The notes beneath the pieces are model-generated. The model had not been told where the DNA came from, made no database searches, and was given only the letters and a program-made list of their open reading frames with translations. A stretch of DNA of 64,000 nt, taken from assembly GCA_020053735.1 (NCBI GenBank), contig JAGVMP010000005.1, forward strand, positions 1 through 64,000, read 5' to 3'. Position numbers and translations under genes: made by a program. This document shows positions 19,353 through 28,756 of the stretch, in pieces. Position 1 is the stretch's first letter; every line of letters begins with the position of its first letter. This DNA is from Pseudomonadota bacterium (GTDB lineage Bacteria; Pseudomonadota; Gammaproteobacteria; Burkholderiales; Methylophilaceae).

Positions 19353-20263
19353 TTGCTATCCATATTCCCACCGACGAGTGACATAAACACATCCTCTAAA
19401 TCAGCCTCAAACAGTTGCATATCTTCAACATTCAGCTTGGCTTTACGCAACTCACTCATCACAAATTCCACTTGATTCAATTCGCTAAGCGCCAGTGTAT
19501 AAATACCGTTTTCGCCATTTTTAAGTAAGGGTAACAAACTGGTTGGTAGCGCAGCGTTTAGTTTTAGGCGTAAGTTTTTACCTGCGAGTTTGTTCAATAA
19601 ATTGGCGGTAGTATCTAACGCTACAATTTCGCCCTGTTTCATCATCGCCACGCGCTCACAGAGCGTTTCTGCCTCTTCTAAATAATGGGTGGTTAAAATA
19701 ATGGTGTGACCTTCGGCATTGAGCTTTTTAATAAAGCCCCACATAATTTGGCGCAGCTCAACATCTACGCCTGCAGTCGGTTCATCCAGCACAATGACAG
19801 GTGGCTTGTGCGCTAGCGCCTGTGCAATTAAAGCGCGTCGTTTCATACCACCTGAAAGCTTGCGCATATTGGTATGGGCTTTATCAGTTAAACCCAAGCT
19901 TTCAATCACCTCATCCACCCAAGCGTCATTTTCTTTACCACGGCCAAAATAACCAGCCTGAAAGCGCAACATTTCACGTACATTAAAGAACGGGTCAAAC
20001 ACCAGCTCTTGCGGCACTACCCCTAAATTCAAGCGCGCCGCCTGGTAATCATGCACTACGTCGTGACCCATGACTGACACCTTGCCCTGCGTGGGTTTGA
20101 GTAAACCAGCCATGATATTGATCAGCGTCGATTTACCTGCACCGTTTGGGCCAAGCAGGCCAAAAAACTCACCCTGATTGATAGTTAAATTGATGCCATT
20201 AAGTGCTTCTAAGCTGCCAAAGCGCTTATGTACTTGCTCAATGTGGATGGCTGGAATGGTCAC
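19349..20263 (-). CDS. yadG: ABC exporter ATP-binding protein (YadG-like)
   Basis: 304 residues from GTG at 20263 (VTIPAIHIEQVHKRFGS). The open frame runs to 20347, but that extension is encoded across a terminator hairpin, so the GTG start is preferred. Walker A GPNGAGKST, ABC signature LSGGMKRR and Walker B VIVLDEPTAGVD are intact. It powers the YadH-like permease. Confidence 0.9.
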   Translation of the reverse strand: MTIPAIHIEQVHKRFGSLEALNGINLTINQGEFFGLLGPNGAGKSTLINIMAGLLKPTQGKVSVMGHDVVHDYQAARLNLGVVPQELVFDPFFNVREMLRFQAGYFGRGKENDAWVDEVIESLGLTDKAHTNMRKLSGGMKRRALIAQALAHKPPVIVLDEPTAGVDVELRQIMWGFIKKLNAEGHTIILTTHYLEEAETLCERVAMMKQGEIVALDTTANLLNKLAGKNLRLKLNAALPTSLLPLLKNGENGIYTLALSELNQVEFVMSELRKAKLNVEDMQLFEADLEDVFMSLVGGNMDSK

Positions 20264-20286
20264 TGCATGCCCGACTAACTTAGTGT

Positions 20287-20321
20287 TATAAAAACGAAAC
20301 CCCACCTTTAAAGATGGGGTT
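20287..20321 (-). terminator. Rho-independent terminator after mlaB
   Basis: On the minus strand AACCCCATCTTT pairs with AAAGGTGGGGTT (11 of 12 plus one wobble) and is followed by a T-rich run. It starts about 35 bases past the mlaB stop and separates the mla operon from yadGH. Confidence 0.8.
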
Positions 20322-20354
20322 GACTTCAACAAATTCAAATCACGCAAATTATGC

Positions 20355-20642
20355 TTAATCTATGAGCTCTGCTACGCCATACAAGTCCGTCAAGCTTTTT
20401 AAATTATCTGACATATTTGCCAACTTGATTGTTTGATTTTCCTTTTGCGCGCGGCGCTTCCACTCTAAAATCAAGCTAATCGTTGAGGTGTCAATATCAG
20501 TAACTTGTGCAAAATCAATAATGGTATCTTTAAGTATCAAGCTTTTGCTTGCGGCCAGCAATGGCGAGATCGTGCCAATTACCACATCGCCACTGATATT
20601 CCAGCGGTTATCAATTTGTGTGATTTGTGTTGCCTGACTCAA
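20355..20642 (-). CDS. mlaB: STAS-domain protein MlaB
   Basis: 95 residues, a single STAS domain with the conserved TDIDTSTISLILEW helix-capping region. MlaB regulates the MlaFE ABC transporter in the inner membrane. It overlaps mlaC by 4 bases and ends the mlaFEDCB operon. Confidence 0.9.
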   Translation of the reverse strand: MSQATQITQIDNRWNISGDVVIGTISPLLAASKSLILKDTIIDFAQVTDIDTSTISLILEWKRRAQKENQTIKLANMSDNLKSLTDLYGVAELID

Positions 20643-21271
20643 TTAGCGGCCTTTTGTACAGTTGGTTTTTTTGCAGCAGCCGCTTTGTTTTTATCACCCA
20701 ATTTTTTAATGAGACTATCCATGCCATTTTGGCGAATTTCTTGTGCAAACTGGCCACGGTAATTGGTGACTAAGCTGACGCCTTCAATCACGATGTCGTA
20801 CACTTTCCAGGTGTCTGCCTTCTTTTCTAGCGAGTAATCAACAGCAATTGGTTGACCGCCCGGTTGCAAAATAGCCGTTTTAACCGAAACCGTATCGGCA
20901 CCCTCTGCCATACGCAGTGGCTTGTACTCTATGGTTTGATTTTTATACTTTGATAGCGCAGTGGCATAAGTGCGAATGAGCAAAGTACGAAATTCGTTTT
21001 GAAACGCAGTTTTTTGTTCGGGAGTTGCTATGGTCCAATTTTTTCCTAGCACCAAGCGCGAAACTTTATCAAAGTTAAAGTTTGGCAGAATTTTTTCTTC
21101 GGCCAAGGCAAATATTTTATCTTGGTTGCCCGCTTGAATGTCAGCATCACTTTTTACTGTGGATAACACATCTTCAGCGGTTCTCTTTACCAACTCATCT
21201 GGCGCTTCAATGGCAAACGCAGAGAGACTAAAACATAGCATACTCAAGACGATTAATACTTTTTTCATCAT
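20639..21271 (-). CDS. mlaC: Phospholipid-binding periplasmic protein MlaC
   Basis: 210 residues with a signal peptide (MMKKVLIVLSMLCFSLSAFA-IEAPDE). It has the MlaC/Ttg2D region VLGKNWTIATPEQKTAFQNEFRTLLIRTYATAL and YDIVIEGVSLVTNYR. It shuttles phospholipids between the outer-membrane Mla complex and MlaFEDB. A Lys/Ala-rich C terminus extends beyond the usual end. Confidence 0.94.
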   Translation of the reverse strand: MMKKVLIVLSMLCFSLSAFAIEAPDELVKRTAEDVLSTVKSDADIQAGNQDKIFALAEEKILPNFNFDKVSRLVLGKNWTIATPEQKTAFQNEFRTLLIRTYATALSKYKNQTIEYKPLRMAEGADTVSVKTAILQPGGQPIAVDYSLEKKADTWKVYDIVIEGVSLVTNYRGQFAQEIRQNGMDSLIKKLGDKNKAAAAKKPTVQKAAN

Positions 21272-21333
21272 TTTTCCTTTTATCTTAATGCAATTTTTTA
21301 TTATGCAATTTATATCACTTACTGCGCTTCTGT

Positions 21334-21900
21334 TTACAGAGCGTCTATTGGATTCGAACCTAACGCATCATCTTCCATTTTGGTTGAATCAGATGGTGTT
21401 GATTCAGCGGGTGTTGATGCCTGGGCTGGAGGACTGTCTTTCGTCTCTTCAGAGGCTTTGCTGAACAAGAATTGGCTAATCATTTTCTCTAAAACTATCG
21501 CATCTTGCGTTTGCGTAATTTTATCACCATTTTTGAGCGCAACTTCATCACCACCTGCTTCTAGGCCCACATACTGCTCACCGAGCAAGCCAGCAGTATA
21601 GATGTTTGCAAAAGTGTCTTTCGGAAAGCTGTATCGCTTGTCCACACTGAGACTAACTACTGCCTCAAAAGTTGCGGGGTCAAATGTGATGTCTGCAACG
21701 CGCCCCACCACTACGCCTGCACTTTTTACTGGCGCACGCGGTTTTAAACCGCCAATATTTTCAAAGTTGGCGCTTACCATATAAGTTTCGCCTATGCTCA
21801 CGGTCGTCAGATTCCCCACCTTCATGGCCAAACCCAGCAAGGCTGCCACACCCAATGCCACAAAAATTCCTACCCATAAATCTATCGTTGTTCTTTCCAT
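21334..21900 (-). CDS. mlaD: Outer-membrane lipid asymmetry protein MlaD (MCE domain)
   Basis: 188 residues. One N-terminal membrane helix (LWVGIFVALGVAALLGLAMKV) and an MCE domain with GGLKPRAPVKSAGVVVGRV and AGLLGEQYVGLEAGG. A Ser/Thr/Pro-rich tail follows. MlaD forms the periplasmic hexameric ring of the MlaFEDB complex. Confidence 0.95.
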   Translation of the reverse strand: MERTTIDLWVGIFVALGVAALLGLAMKVGNLTTVSIGETYMVSANFENIGGLKPRAPVKSAGVVVGRVADITFDPATFEAVVSLSVDKRYSFPKDTFANIYTAGLLGEQYVGLEAGGDEVALKNGDKITQTQDAIVLEKMISQFLFSKASEETKDSPPAQASTPAESTPSDSTKMEDDALGSNPIDAL

Positions 21901-21916
21901 TACCTGCTCCTACACG

Positions 21917-22711
21917 CTATAAGCTAATCATAAATGAGGTTAATACAAAATCTAGGCCCAACACCACCAACGATGATGTAACCACGGTTCTTGTAGTGGC
22001 ACGGCTTACGCCTTCTGCCGTAGGTGGCGCATCGTAGCCTTCAAATAAGGCAATCATGGTACAAGCAATACCAAATACCACGCTTTTAATGACGCCGTTA
22101 AGAATATCTAAACGCCAATCCACATTAGCCTGCATTTGCGACCAAAATGCACCTGCATCCACGCCTATCAGCGGTACCGCCACTAGGTAACCGCCCAAAA
22201 TACCGACCATACAAAACAGCACGTTTAAAACGGGCATCGCAATCACCCCTGCCCAAAAGCGCGGCGCAATTACGCGCGATATCGGACTAACTGCCATCAT
22301 TTCCATCGCTGATAGCTGCTCGGTTGCTTTCATCAGGCCAATTTCGGCAGTAATGGCGGTACCTGCGCGACCCGCGAACAATAAGGCGGTCACCACAGGC
22401 CCTAGTTCTCGCACTAGAGCCAAAGCCACCAATACACCAATCGCCTCAGATGAGCCGTAACGCTGCAAAGTGTTGTAGCCTTGTAGCGCCAGTACCATGC
22501 CCACAAAAAATGCTGAAACAACAATAATAATGAGCGACATCACGCCAGTAAAATATACCTCACGAATGGTGAGATGCAGCCTGCGAAAACTCTCGCCAGA
22601 TGAAATTAATGTCAGCCAAAACAGCCGTGCGCCAGCGCCTAAGCGCCAAATACGCTTAATAAACGCATGCCCTAGCGTGCGCAAAGGGCGAAGGCGAGAG
22701 CGCTTTATCAT
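21917..22711 (-). CDS. mlaE: Lipid asymmetry ABC permease MlaE
   Basis: 264 residues, MlaE/YrbE family. Typical segments are GVLVALALVRELGPVVTALLFAGRAGTAITAEIGLMKATEQLSAMEMM and the C-terminal small-residue helix. It is the membrane core of the MlaFEDB lipid transporter. Its start overlaps the mlaF stop by 4 bases. Confidence 0.96.
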   Translation of the reverse strand: MIKRSRLRPLRTLGHAFIKRIWRLGAGARLFWLTLISSGESFRRLHLTIREVYFTGVMSLIIIVVSAFFVGMVLALQGYNTLQRYGSSEAIGVLVALALVRELGPVVTALLFAGRAGTAITAEIGLMKATEQLSAMEMMAVSPISRVIAPRFWAGVIAMPVLNVLFCMVGILGGYLVAVPLIGVDAGAFWSQMQANVDWRLDILNGVIKSVVFGIACTMIALFEGYDAPPTAEGVSRATTRTVVTSSLVVLGLDFVLTSFMISL

Positions 22712-23511
22712 GCTTCATACCCCAACAAGTCTTGTTTATAGTCGCCAGCAGCGTAATGAAATGGCACTGGTCCATCTTTTTCGCCATGCACAAACTGATG
22801 TACAAAAGGCAACGTTGACTTACTCAAGTCCGCTGGTGTGCCTTCGGCTGCCACCGTGCCATTCGCCACAAAATACACGTAATCGGCAATCGAGAAAGTT
22901 TCTTTTACATCATGCGATACAATAATAGACGTGGTTCCGAGTGCATCATTGAGCGTACGGATTAAATCGCAAATCACACCCATCGAGATGGGGTCTAAGC
23001 CCGCAAATGGTTCATCATATATCACAATATCTGGGTCTAGGGCGATGGCTCGCGCCAGCGCTACCCTTCTTGCCATACCACCAGAAAGCTCTGTTGCCTT
23101 CAGTTGATGCGCGCCACGCAGGCCAACCGCATGCAACTTCATTAGCACCAAATCGCGAATCATGCTTTCAGGAAAGTCTGTATGCTCACGCATAGGGAAA
23201 GCGACGTTTTCATAAACAGATAAATCAGTAAACAAGGCGCCATGCTGGAATAGCATGCCCATTTTGCGACGCAATTGATAGATGCCTTCACGCGTTTGTG
23301 TATGTACCACTTGACCATCGACACGCACCTCACCTTTGGTGGGCTTTATTTGGCCGCCGATGAGGCGCAATAGCGTGGTTTTACCACTACCACTGCCGCC
23401 CATAATGGCTACCACTTTGCCGCGCGGAAACACCATGTTAATGCCCTGGTGCAACATGCGACCTTTGTAGCCAAAGGAAAGATTGTCTATTTCGACGATA
23501 TTTTGAGTCAT
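22708..23511 (-). CDS. mlaF: Lipid asymmetry ABC ATPase MlaF
   Basis: 267 residues. Walker A GGSGSGKTT, signature LSGGMARRVALARA and Walker B IVIYDEPFAGLDP are intact. It energises phospholipid transport by MlaFEDB. First gene of the operon; a promoter should lie in 23512-23600, although I see no clear hexamer pair. Confidence 0.96.
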   Translation of the reverse strand: MTQNIVEIDNLSFGYKGRMLHQGINMVFPRGKVVAIMGGSGSGKTTLLRLIGGQIKPTKGEVRVDGQVVHTQTREGIYQLRRKMGMLFQHGALFTDLSVYENVAFPMREHTDFPESMIRDLVLMKLHAVGLRGAHQLKATELSGGMARRVALARAIALDPDIVIYDEPFAGLDPISMGVICDLIRTLNDALGTTSIIVSHDVKETFSIADYVYFVANGTVAAEGTPADLSKSTLPFVHQFVHGEKDGPVPFHYAAGDYKQDLLGYEA

Positions 23512-23600
23512 TTATTGTATGTTTTAAGTTTGCAGTTATTCTAATTCAAAACGTGACTAAATCAAACGTGTAACTTACAATTGACTAGAGAGATACAAAA

Positions 23601-23625
23601 CAAAAAGCCCGCACTAGGCAGGCTT
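23601..23625 (-). terminator. Rho-independent terminator after the pilin-like gene
   Basis: On the minus strand AAGCCTGC-ctagt-GCGGGCTT forms a stem followed by TTTTTGTTTTGT. It lies about 20 bases past the stop of the pilin-like gene at 23648. Confidence 0.8.
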
Positions 23626-23647
23626 CGAATCAAAATATTTATCTAGC

Positions 23648-24310
23648 TCAGAAAGCCATGCACACCATATAGGGCGTAGCATCGACTGGAGCAGCCTCAC
23701 CGTTAGTTGCCGCTCCACCAGCTACCTGAATCCTTACAGAGCCAGTATTACCTACGCCATCATCAAGCGTTGTATCCAGTTGTTTGGCGAACTTACCAAG
23801 AATTGCATCCGAACAAACCACATATGCGCCTGACATACCACCAGCAGTAGGTAGCACGCTAACATCGGTAAATCCAGACACGCTTTGAACTCCAATAAGG
23901 CCACCGTCAGCGTTACGAGGTTGATAAGTATTTGCAGCTGCACAGTTAACCACCGTAGGACCAGGTGCCAAACCAGCTAGACGAACATGTTGCCAAAAAA
24001 CACAAGACTCGTCTCCGTTGGTAGTTGTATTCCAATCACCTTGAACTACGCCGTTGCCCAATGTTCCAACTGTAGCAGGTGTTGCTCCCGCTACATGGGT
24101 TGCAGAAGCTGGGTCGTCGCCAGGCAATGCTTTAAATTTATCTTGATAGCCATAAATATAGACTTGTACGTTTTGAAAATCGCGTGCCATATTTTTAACT
24201 TTAGCACTGTTGATGAGCTCTTGCCCCCTTAGCACACCGCCTAGCAGCAACCCAATAATGACCAGCACGATGGCGAGTTCAATTAAGGTGAAACCTGTTT
24301 GTTTGTTCAT
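23648..24310 (-). CDS. Type IV pilin-like / type II pseudopilin-like protein
   Basis: 220 residues. A class III signal MNKQTG-FTLIELAIVLVIIG has the prepilin peptidase cut after Gly6 and Glu at +5 of the mature protein, then the hydrophobic helix and a pilin-type head. The SCVFWQHVRLAGLA segment is shared with a family of stand-alone pilin-like proteins. It is monocistronic, between mlaF and a divergent histidine kinase, with no pilus assembly genes nearby. Possible roles are a minor pilin or a competence-type pilin. Confidence 0.85.
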   Translation of the reverse strand: MNKQTGFTLIELAIVLVIIGLLLGGVLRGQELINSAKVKNMARDFQNVQVYIYGYQDKFKALPGDDPASATHVAGATPATVGTLGNGVVQGDWNTTTNGDESCVFWQHVRLAGLAPGPTVVNCAAANTYQPRNADGGLIGVQSVSGFTDVSVLPTAGGMSGAYVVCSDAILGKFAKQLDTTLDDGVGNTGSVRIQVAGGAATNGEAAPVDATPYMVCMAF

Positions 24311-24559
24311 TTTTTTATATCCTTGTACTTATCATTTTGTGTGATTTTTTATTCTCAATTTCACACTTAATCACAGCCATGCAAATGTCGTGCCAAGCAA
24401 GCCTAGCCTTACTTATGGCGGCTATCAGCTTAATCTATATTTTTTCACATTCAAATAAATGATGAAATTTCATCGATTCCGACAATTTATCGACACTCTA
24501 TTTTTACTACTGCTTTTAGATTATGCTTAGGTTTTAATTATCTACACACATCATAACGC

Positions 24560-26272
24560 ATGTTTACTGCTCTACTTGACTACAGCAAACTGAATCAGTT
24601 GCTCGCCAATAACTCACAGCGTATTTTAGCTTTAATGCTGCTAGCTTTGCATGCGTTTCTAATTTGGGGTGCCCAAACAAACTATCTACACCACACTTTT
24701 TTCTTGTGTACCTACGGTCTTTTCTTAATGTGGCAACCGATTTGGAGCAACACTGAAAGACTATCATTACCAGCAATAGTCCTATTTTTAAGCATTGGTG
24801 TTATCGGCTATTTTTATGCCAATTTATGGGTTACTGCAGTTTGGTTATCTTTATTATTTGGATTGCTTGGCGGACGTGTATTTTCTGATGAATCAAGGTC
24901 TAACCGCATTATTCACATATTGGCTGCCAGCTATATACTTTCTATGCTTTTGCTGTGGGTGGTGCCAAAACTACTCAATGCTTCGAATGATTTAGAAGCT
25001 GCGGAATTTGTAATCACTTATTTGACACCCCTATTAGTGATTGCCATCTTTTTTATTCCCAAAAAAATATTAGTTAAAAGTGCACAACTTCCAGTCATTG
25101 ATTTTTTCTACACATTGCTGCTCACCTTAGGCGCCTTACTTTTGATCTTGACTAGTTTTGTAATTGGCACCGTGAACTCAGTGCACTACATAAAAATATT
25201 GTTTATCTCCATATTTGGTTTGGCATTTGGTTTAATCGTGTTTAGCTTTTTTTGGAAACCCAACACCCGCTTTTCTGGTGTAGAGCTACTAATGTCGCGT
25301 TATTTGTTGAGCATTGGCATGCCGTTTGAAGCTTGGGTAAAAAACATTGCGGCCTTAGGTGAGCTGGAATCTACGCCCAACGGCTTTATACAAGCTGCCA
25401 TGGGCGAGATGACCGCATTGCCATGGGTGTCTGGTGTCAGCTGGCTGGCCGACGAAACGCGAGGAAAGCTAGGGGTAACTTCGCAACATGCCACAGATTT
25501 TAACTATAAAGATTTTCACATGACATTGCATACACGCTGGCAAATCTCGCCAGCTTTATACGTGCATGTAAAACTGCTCACACAAATTATGGGCGAATTT
25601 TATATAGCCAAACGCCGTGAAGAGACTCTTCGCCAAAATGCTTATATGCAGGCGTTTTACGAAACAGGCAGCCGTCTGACGCATGACATTAAAAATATTT
25701 TACAGTCTGTTGGCACCCTAGTGAGCGCGGCCGAGCAAACCGATGACAACGACAGTAAAGCGCTACTTAAGCTTATACGCAAACAATTGCCTGTGCTTAA
25801 CACGCGCATTGCAACCACGTTAGACAAACTTAGAGCGCCAGGTGAGGATAAAAAACGCTTAGAGAAAATATCGGCTTGGTGGAAGAATCTGCAATTGCGT
25901 CACAACCAAGATTGTGTAGAGTTTATTTCAGAAAATTTACCCTTGCAAGACATTAATGCGGAAGTGCTAGACAGTGTGCTGGATAATTTACTCAATAACG
26001 CATTAGAAAAAACCAAGCATCAACCTCATACAACCATCAAAGTAGAGATGCGTCATTTGCCAAAGAGCGGCTTTTGTATTGATGTCACCGACAGTGGAAA
26101 AGCCATGAGCAATCAAATTGCCAATGATTTGTTTAAAAAACATATTGCATCACCCAATGGTCTAGGCGTTGGCTTGTATCACGCCGCACAAGACAGCAAA
26201 CAAGCGGGCTACGAATTAAGTTTGCAGAGCAATGTTGATGGTATAGTGCGTTTTAGAGTAGCGCTTGCCTGA
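24560..26272 (+). CDS. Orphan membrane-bound sensor histidine kinase
   Basis: 570 residues. About eight membrane helices fill residues 18-235, then a GAF-like region, then a kinase core. The phosphorylated-His box reads RLTHDIKNILQS, which resembles PrsK-type kinases (HDIKN/HDLKN). N box LDNLLNNALEKTK, G1 DVTDSGKAM and G2 GLGVGLY follow. No response regulator is adjacent. The N-terminal multi-helix region suggests sensing at or in the membrane. The gene is followed by a CCAATATCCA hairpin. Confidence 0.85.
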   Translation: MFTALLDYSKLNQLLANNSQRILALMLLALHAFLIWGAQTNYLHHTFFLCTYGLFLMWQPIWSNTERLSLPAIVLFLSIGVIGYFYANLWVTAVWLSLLFGLLGGRVFSDESRSNRIIHILAASYILSMLLLWVVPKLLNASNDLEAAEFVITYLTPLLVIAIFFIPKKILVKSAQLPVIDFFYTLLLTLGALLLILTSFVIGTVNSVHYIKILFISIFGLAFGLIVFSFFWKPNTRFSGVELLMSRYLLSIGMPFEAWVKNIAALGELESTPNGFIQAAMGEMTALPWVSGVSWLADETRGKLGVTSQHATDFNYKDFHMTLHTRWQISPALYVHVKLLTQIMGEFYIAKRREETLRQNAYMQAFYETGSRLTHDIKNILQSVGTLVSAAEQTDDNDSKALLKLIRKQLPVLNTRIATTLDKLRAPGEDKKRLEKISAWWKNLQLRHNQDCVEFISENLPLQDINAEVLDSVLDNLLNNALEKTKHQPHTTIKVEMRHLPKSGFCIDVTDSGKAMSNQIANDLFKKHIASPNGLGVGLYHAAQDSKQAGYELSLQSNVDGIVRFRVALA

Positions 26273-26320
26273 CAACTTTTAAATATTCCGCTAGCATTAT
26301 TTAGCTGTATTCATTTGACT

Positions 26321-26356
26321 GCTCTGGAAACCAATATCCAAGCGGCCTGCAGGGCA
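26321..26356 (+). repeat. CCAATATCCATG-type hairpin after the orphan kinase gene
   Basis: Arms CTGCTCTGGAAACC and GGCCTGCAGGGCAG surround a loop with CCAATATCCA (12-base core 26331-26342, one mismatch to consensus). Ten of 14 arm positions pair, with one more wobble. TTTTTT follows, so this copy may also terminate the kinase transcript. It lies between two convergent genes. Confidence 0.8.
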
Positions 26357-26380
26357 GTGTTTTTTGCTCGTGAATGACTA

Positions 26381-27016
26381 CTAGCGTAAACCTTGCATAT
26401 AATCCGCTACCGCTTGCATCTCTGCATCAGTCATTTTAGCCGCAATCGTCATCATCATCGGCGCATTTGCGCGTTCAGCGGTACGCAAAGTTCTCAGCTG
26501 TTGTAGCGCATAGTCTGCATGCTGACCAGCCACACGTGGGTATTGTTTAGGAATGCCCCCACCATTGGCACCATGGCAAGCAGCGCAAGCTGGCACACCA
26601 GTGGCCGCGATGCCACCGCGATAAATCTTTTCACCTAGTGAGCCAGCCCCGTTACTTTTGGCTTTGCCTAAAGTTTGTTTTTGGTCTGCATAATACTTTG
26701 CCAAACCCTGCATGTCTTCTTTACTTAAGTTGGCCACCATACCTGCCATCACCGCATTGGCGCGCGTACCTTCTTTAAAATTTGTGAGTTGTTTTAGCAA
26801 GTATTCTGGGTGTTGTCCTGCCAATTTTGGATTGAGGGAAATTGCGCTGTTGCCGTCTGCTCCGTGACAAGCTGCACACACATTTTGTGCGACTTGTTGT
26901 CTATTTTTAACTTCAGTAGTTGGCTCGACGGCCACTTTTGCTACTTTTTCAGCTGCAAATGTAGGTAAAGCGACCAAGTTTAACGCTAAAACAAAAGCTA
27001 ATACAACGCGCATCAC
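26381..27016 (-). CDS. Dihaem cytochrome c4
   Basis: 211 residues with a signal peptide ending near TFA-AEK. There are two haem sites, CAACHGADGNS and CAACHGANGGG, in two similar halves, each with a YLLKQL or YALQQL helix and a methionine-containing loop. Cytochrome c4 is a periplasmic electron carrier, generally between complex III and terminal oxidases. It is divergent from engB, as in many beta- and gammaproteobacteria. Confidence 0.94.
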   Translation of the reverse strand: MMRVVLAFVLALNLVALPTFAAEKVAKVAVEPTTEVKNRQQVAQNVCAACHGADGNSAISLNPKLAGQHPEYLLKQLTNFKEGTRANAVMAGMVANLSKEDMQGLAKYYADQKQTLGKAKSNGAGSLGEKIYRGGIAATGVPACAACHGANGGGIPKQYPRVAGQHADYALQQLRTLRTAERANAPMMMTIAAKMTDAEMQAVADYMQGLR

Positions 27017-27119
27017 AACTCCAAATAAATTAAGATATTCAACTAATTAAGCGCGCATTTTATCAAAATAAGCTACTTCGTGATAGCATTTGCGCTTAAA
27101 TCAATTGCCATAAAACCAC

Positions 27120-27731
27120 ATGCCACTTTTCCAGAACGCTATTTTTTTTATCTCAGCTCATCACTTACGGGATCTGCCACCCACTTCGGGCATTGAGGTC
27201 GCTTTTGCTGGCCGCTCTAACGCGGGTAAGTCTAGCGCACTGAACACGCTGGCCAACCACAATCGACTCGCCTTTGTCAGCAAGCAACCAGGTCGCACAC
27301 AACTCATCAACTTTTTCACGCTGGGCGACGACAAGCACTTGGTCGACTTACCTGGCTACGGCTACGCCAAAGTGCCTGAGGCGATGCGGGCGCACTGGCA
27401 AAACGTGCTGGCGAGATACCTGAGTGAGCGCACCAGCTTGGGCGGCTTGGTACTAGTGATGGATAGCCGCCACCCGCTACAACCGCTAGACCGTCAAATG
27501 CTGGATTGGTTTTGCCCCAGCGGTAAACCAGTGCATGTGCTTTTAACAAAGTCGGATAAATTATCGCGAGGCGAGGCGGGGTTAACGCTGGCCAAAGTGC
27601 GTAAAGAATTGTTAGCGGTTTGGGGTGAAAGCTGTACCGTGCAACTATTTTCTAGCTCTAAAAAACTCGGTGTGGAAGAGGCTGAGAAAATTATTGGAAA
27701 ATGGTTGTTTGCGAATGAAACTGATGCTTAA
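27120..27731 (+). CDS. engB: Ribosome biogenesis GTP-binding protein EngB (YihA/YsxC)
   Basis: 203 residues. GTPase motifs: G1 [13 protein letters not shown]2/G3 region with [10 protein letters not shown], and G4 LTKSDK. EngB is needed for assembly of the large ribosomal subunit. Divergent from cytochrome c4 by about 100 bases. Confidence 0.96.
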   Translation: MPLFQNAIFFISAHHLRDLPPTSGIEVAFAGRSNAGKSSALNTLANHNRLAFVSKQPGRTQLINFFTLGDDKHLVDLPGYGYAKVPEAMRAHWQNVLARYLSERTSLGGLVLVMDSRHPLQPLDRQMLDWFCPSGKPVHVLLTKSDKLSRGEAGLTLAKVRKELLAVWGESCTVQLFSSSKKLGVEEAEKIIGKWLFANETDA

Positions 27732-27813
27732 TAATTTTTAAAAGACATTTAGCAAAGCCGACTAGACTACGCTATCTATATTGAACACTTACCCACCGAA
27801 TAGGAGAATCGAA

Positions 27814-28002
27814 ATGTTAAGTAAATATACGATTGTTTCAGGTGTTGTTTTTGGTGCAGTGGCATTGGTTCAACTTGTGCGGGCAGTGAATCAATGGTCA
27901 GTACAAATCGGCAGTTTTAACGTCCCAGTGTGGGCTTCTTGGATTGCTGCGGTGTTTGCTGGTAGCTTATGTATATGGGCGTTTAAGTCTGCGCAAAAAT
28001 AG
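27814..28002 (+). CDS. Small membrane protein, unknown function
   Basis: 62 residues from the ATG at 27814, which has a clear AGGAGAATCGAA site just upstream (a TTG further upstream at 27781 is less likely). Two membrane helices are predicted (about residues 5-20 and 37-55), joined by a short loop. I do not recognise the family. It is followed by the convergent trmB gene, only 5 bases away. Confidence 0.7.
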   Translation: MLSKYTIVSGVVFGAVALVQLVRAVNQWSVQIGSFNVPVWASWIAAVFAGSLCIWAFKSAQK

Positions 28003-28007
28003 TAATT

Positions 28008-28718
28008 TCAGTATTTGAGAGTAAATACCAAATCCCAAACACCATGGCCTAATTTTAGGCCTCTATTTTCGAATTTGGTGAGTGGGCGATAGGCAGGCTT
28101 TTCTGCGTAGCCTTTTGCTGTATTTTGTAACTGTGGTTCAGCTTTTAGCACTTCTAGCACCCACTCTGCGTATTCCTGCCAATCGGTTGCCACATGGATG
28201 TAAGCGCCCACTTTCAATTTAGCACATAACAGCTTTACAAATTCAGCTTGAATCAACCTGCGCTTATGATGGCGTTTTTTATGCCAAGGATCTGGGAAGA
28301 AAATATGCACACCGTCTAAACTGTTATCAGCAAGCATGTTTTGCAACACCTCAACTACATCATGCTGAACAATACGTATGTTAGTAATACTGCCTTCTTG
28401 TATCAATTTCAGCAAACTACCCACGCCTGGCGTGTGCACTTCTGCTGCCAAAAAATCATAGTTCGGCAGTGTTTGTGCAATTTTCGCAGTAGCGTCTCCC
28501 ATGCCAAAACCAATTTCTAAGATTTTTTTGCTATCTGCTCGACCAAACAATTTTTTTAAATCAAGGCTCTGTAATCCATACTCCACGCCATAGCTAGGCC
28601 AGCCCGTTTCTAACGCATGCGCTTGGCCCTTAGTCAGGCGGCCTTGTCGCAGCACAAAGCTGCGAATGCGGCGGCTTTTTAAATCTTCATTTTCTGTTGT
28701 TTCTGTCATGGCGCGCAT
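28008..28718 (-). CDS. trmB: tRNA (guanine-N7-)-methyltransferase
   Basis: 236 residues (233 if the second ATG at 28709 is used). SAM-binding [11 protein letters not shown], and the TrmB segments [18 protein letters not shown] and THATDW-like [12 protein letters not shown] are present. It makes m7G46 in tRNA. It follows the MidA-like methyltransferase gene on the same strand. Confidence 0.96.
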   Translation of the reverse strand: MRAMTETTENEDLKSRRIRSFVLRQGRLTKGQAHALETGWPSYGVEYGLQSLDLKKLFGRADSKKILEIGFGMGDATAKIAQTLPNYDFLAAEVHTPGVGSLLKLIQEGSITNIRIVQHDVVEVLQNMLADNSLDGVHIFFPDPWHKKRHHKRRLIQAEFVKLLCAKLKVGAYIHVATDWQEYAEWVLEVLKAEPQLQNTAKGYAEKPAYRPLTKFENRGLKLGHGVWDLVFTLKY

Positions 28719-28728
28719 TATACGCTAA

Positions 28729-28743
28729 AGCCCTGCAGGGGCT
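28729..28743. repeat. Short palindrome AGCCCTGCAGGGGCT
   Basis: A near-perfect 15-base palindrome lies between trmB and the MidA-like gene. Its CCCTGCAGGG centre resembles the arms of the CCAATATCCATG hairpins but lacks the loop core. It may be a relic of such an element or a coincidence. Confidence 0.5.
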
Positions 28744-28756
28744 GAAGATAGAAGAG

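Noticed and set aside
20264-20347. N-terminal extension of the YadG-like ATPase.
   Set aside because: The extra 28 codons are encoded by a terminator stem-loop and do not resemble ABC ATPases; the GTG at 20263 begins the family sequence.
24311-24559. A small RNA or riboswitch in the gap between the pilin-like gene and the kinase.
   Set aside because: I see no convincing stem-loop with conserved core or terminator there; it probably holds only two divergent promoters.
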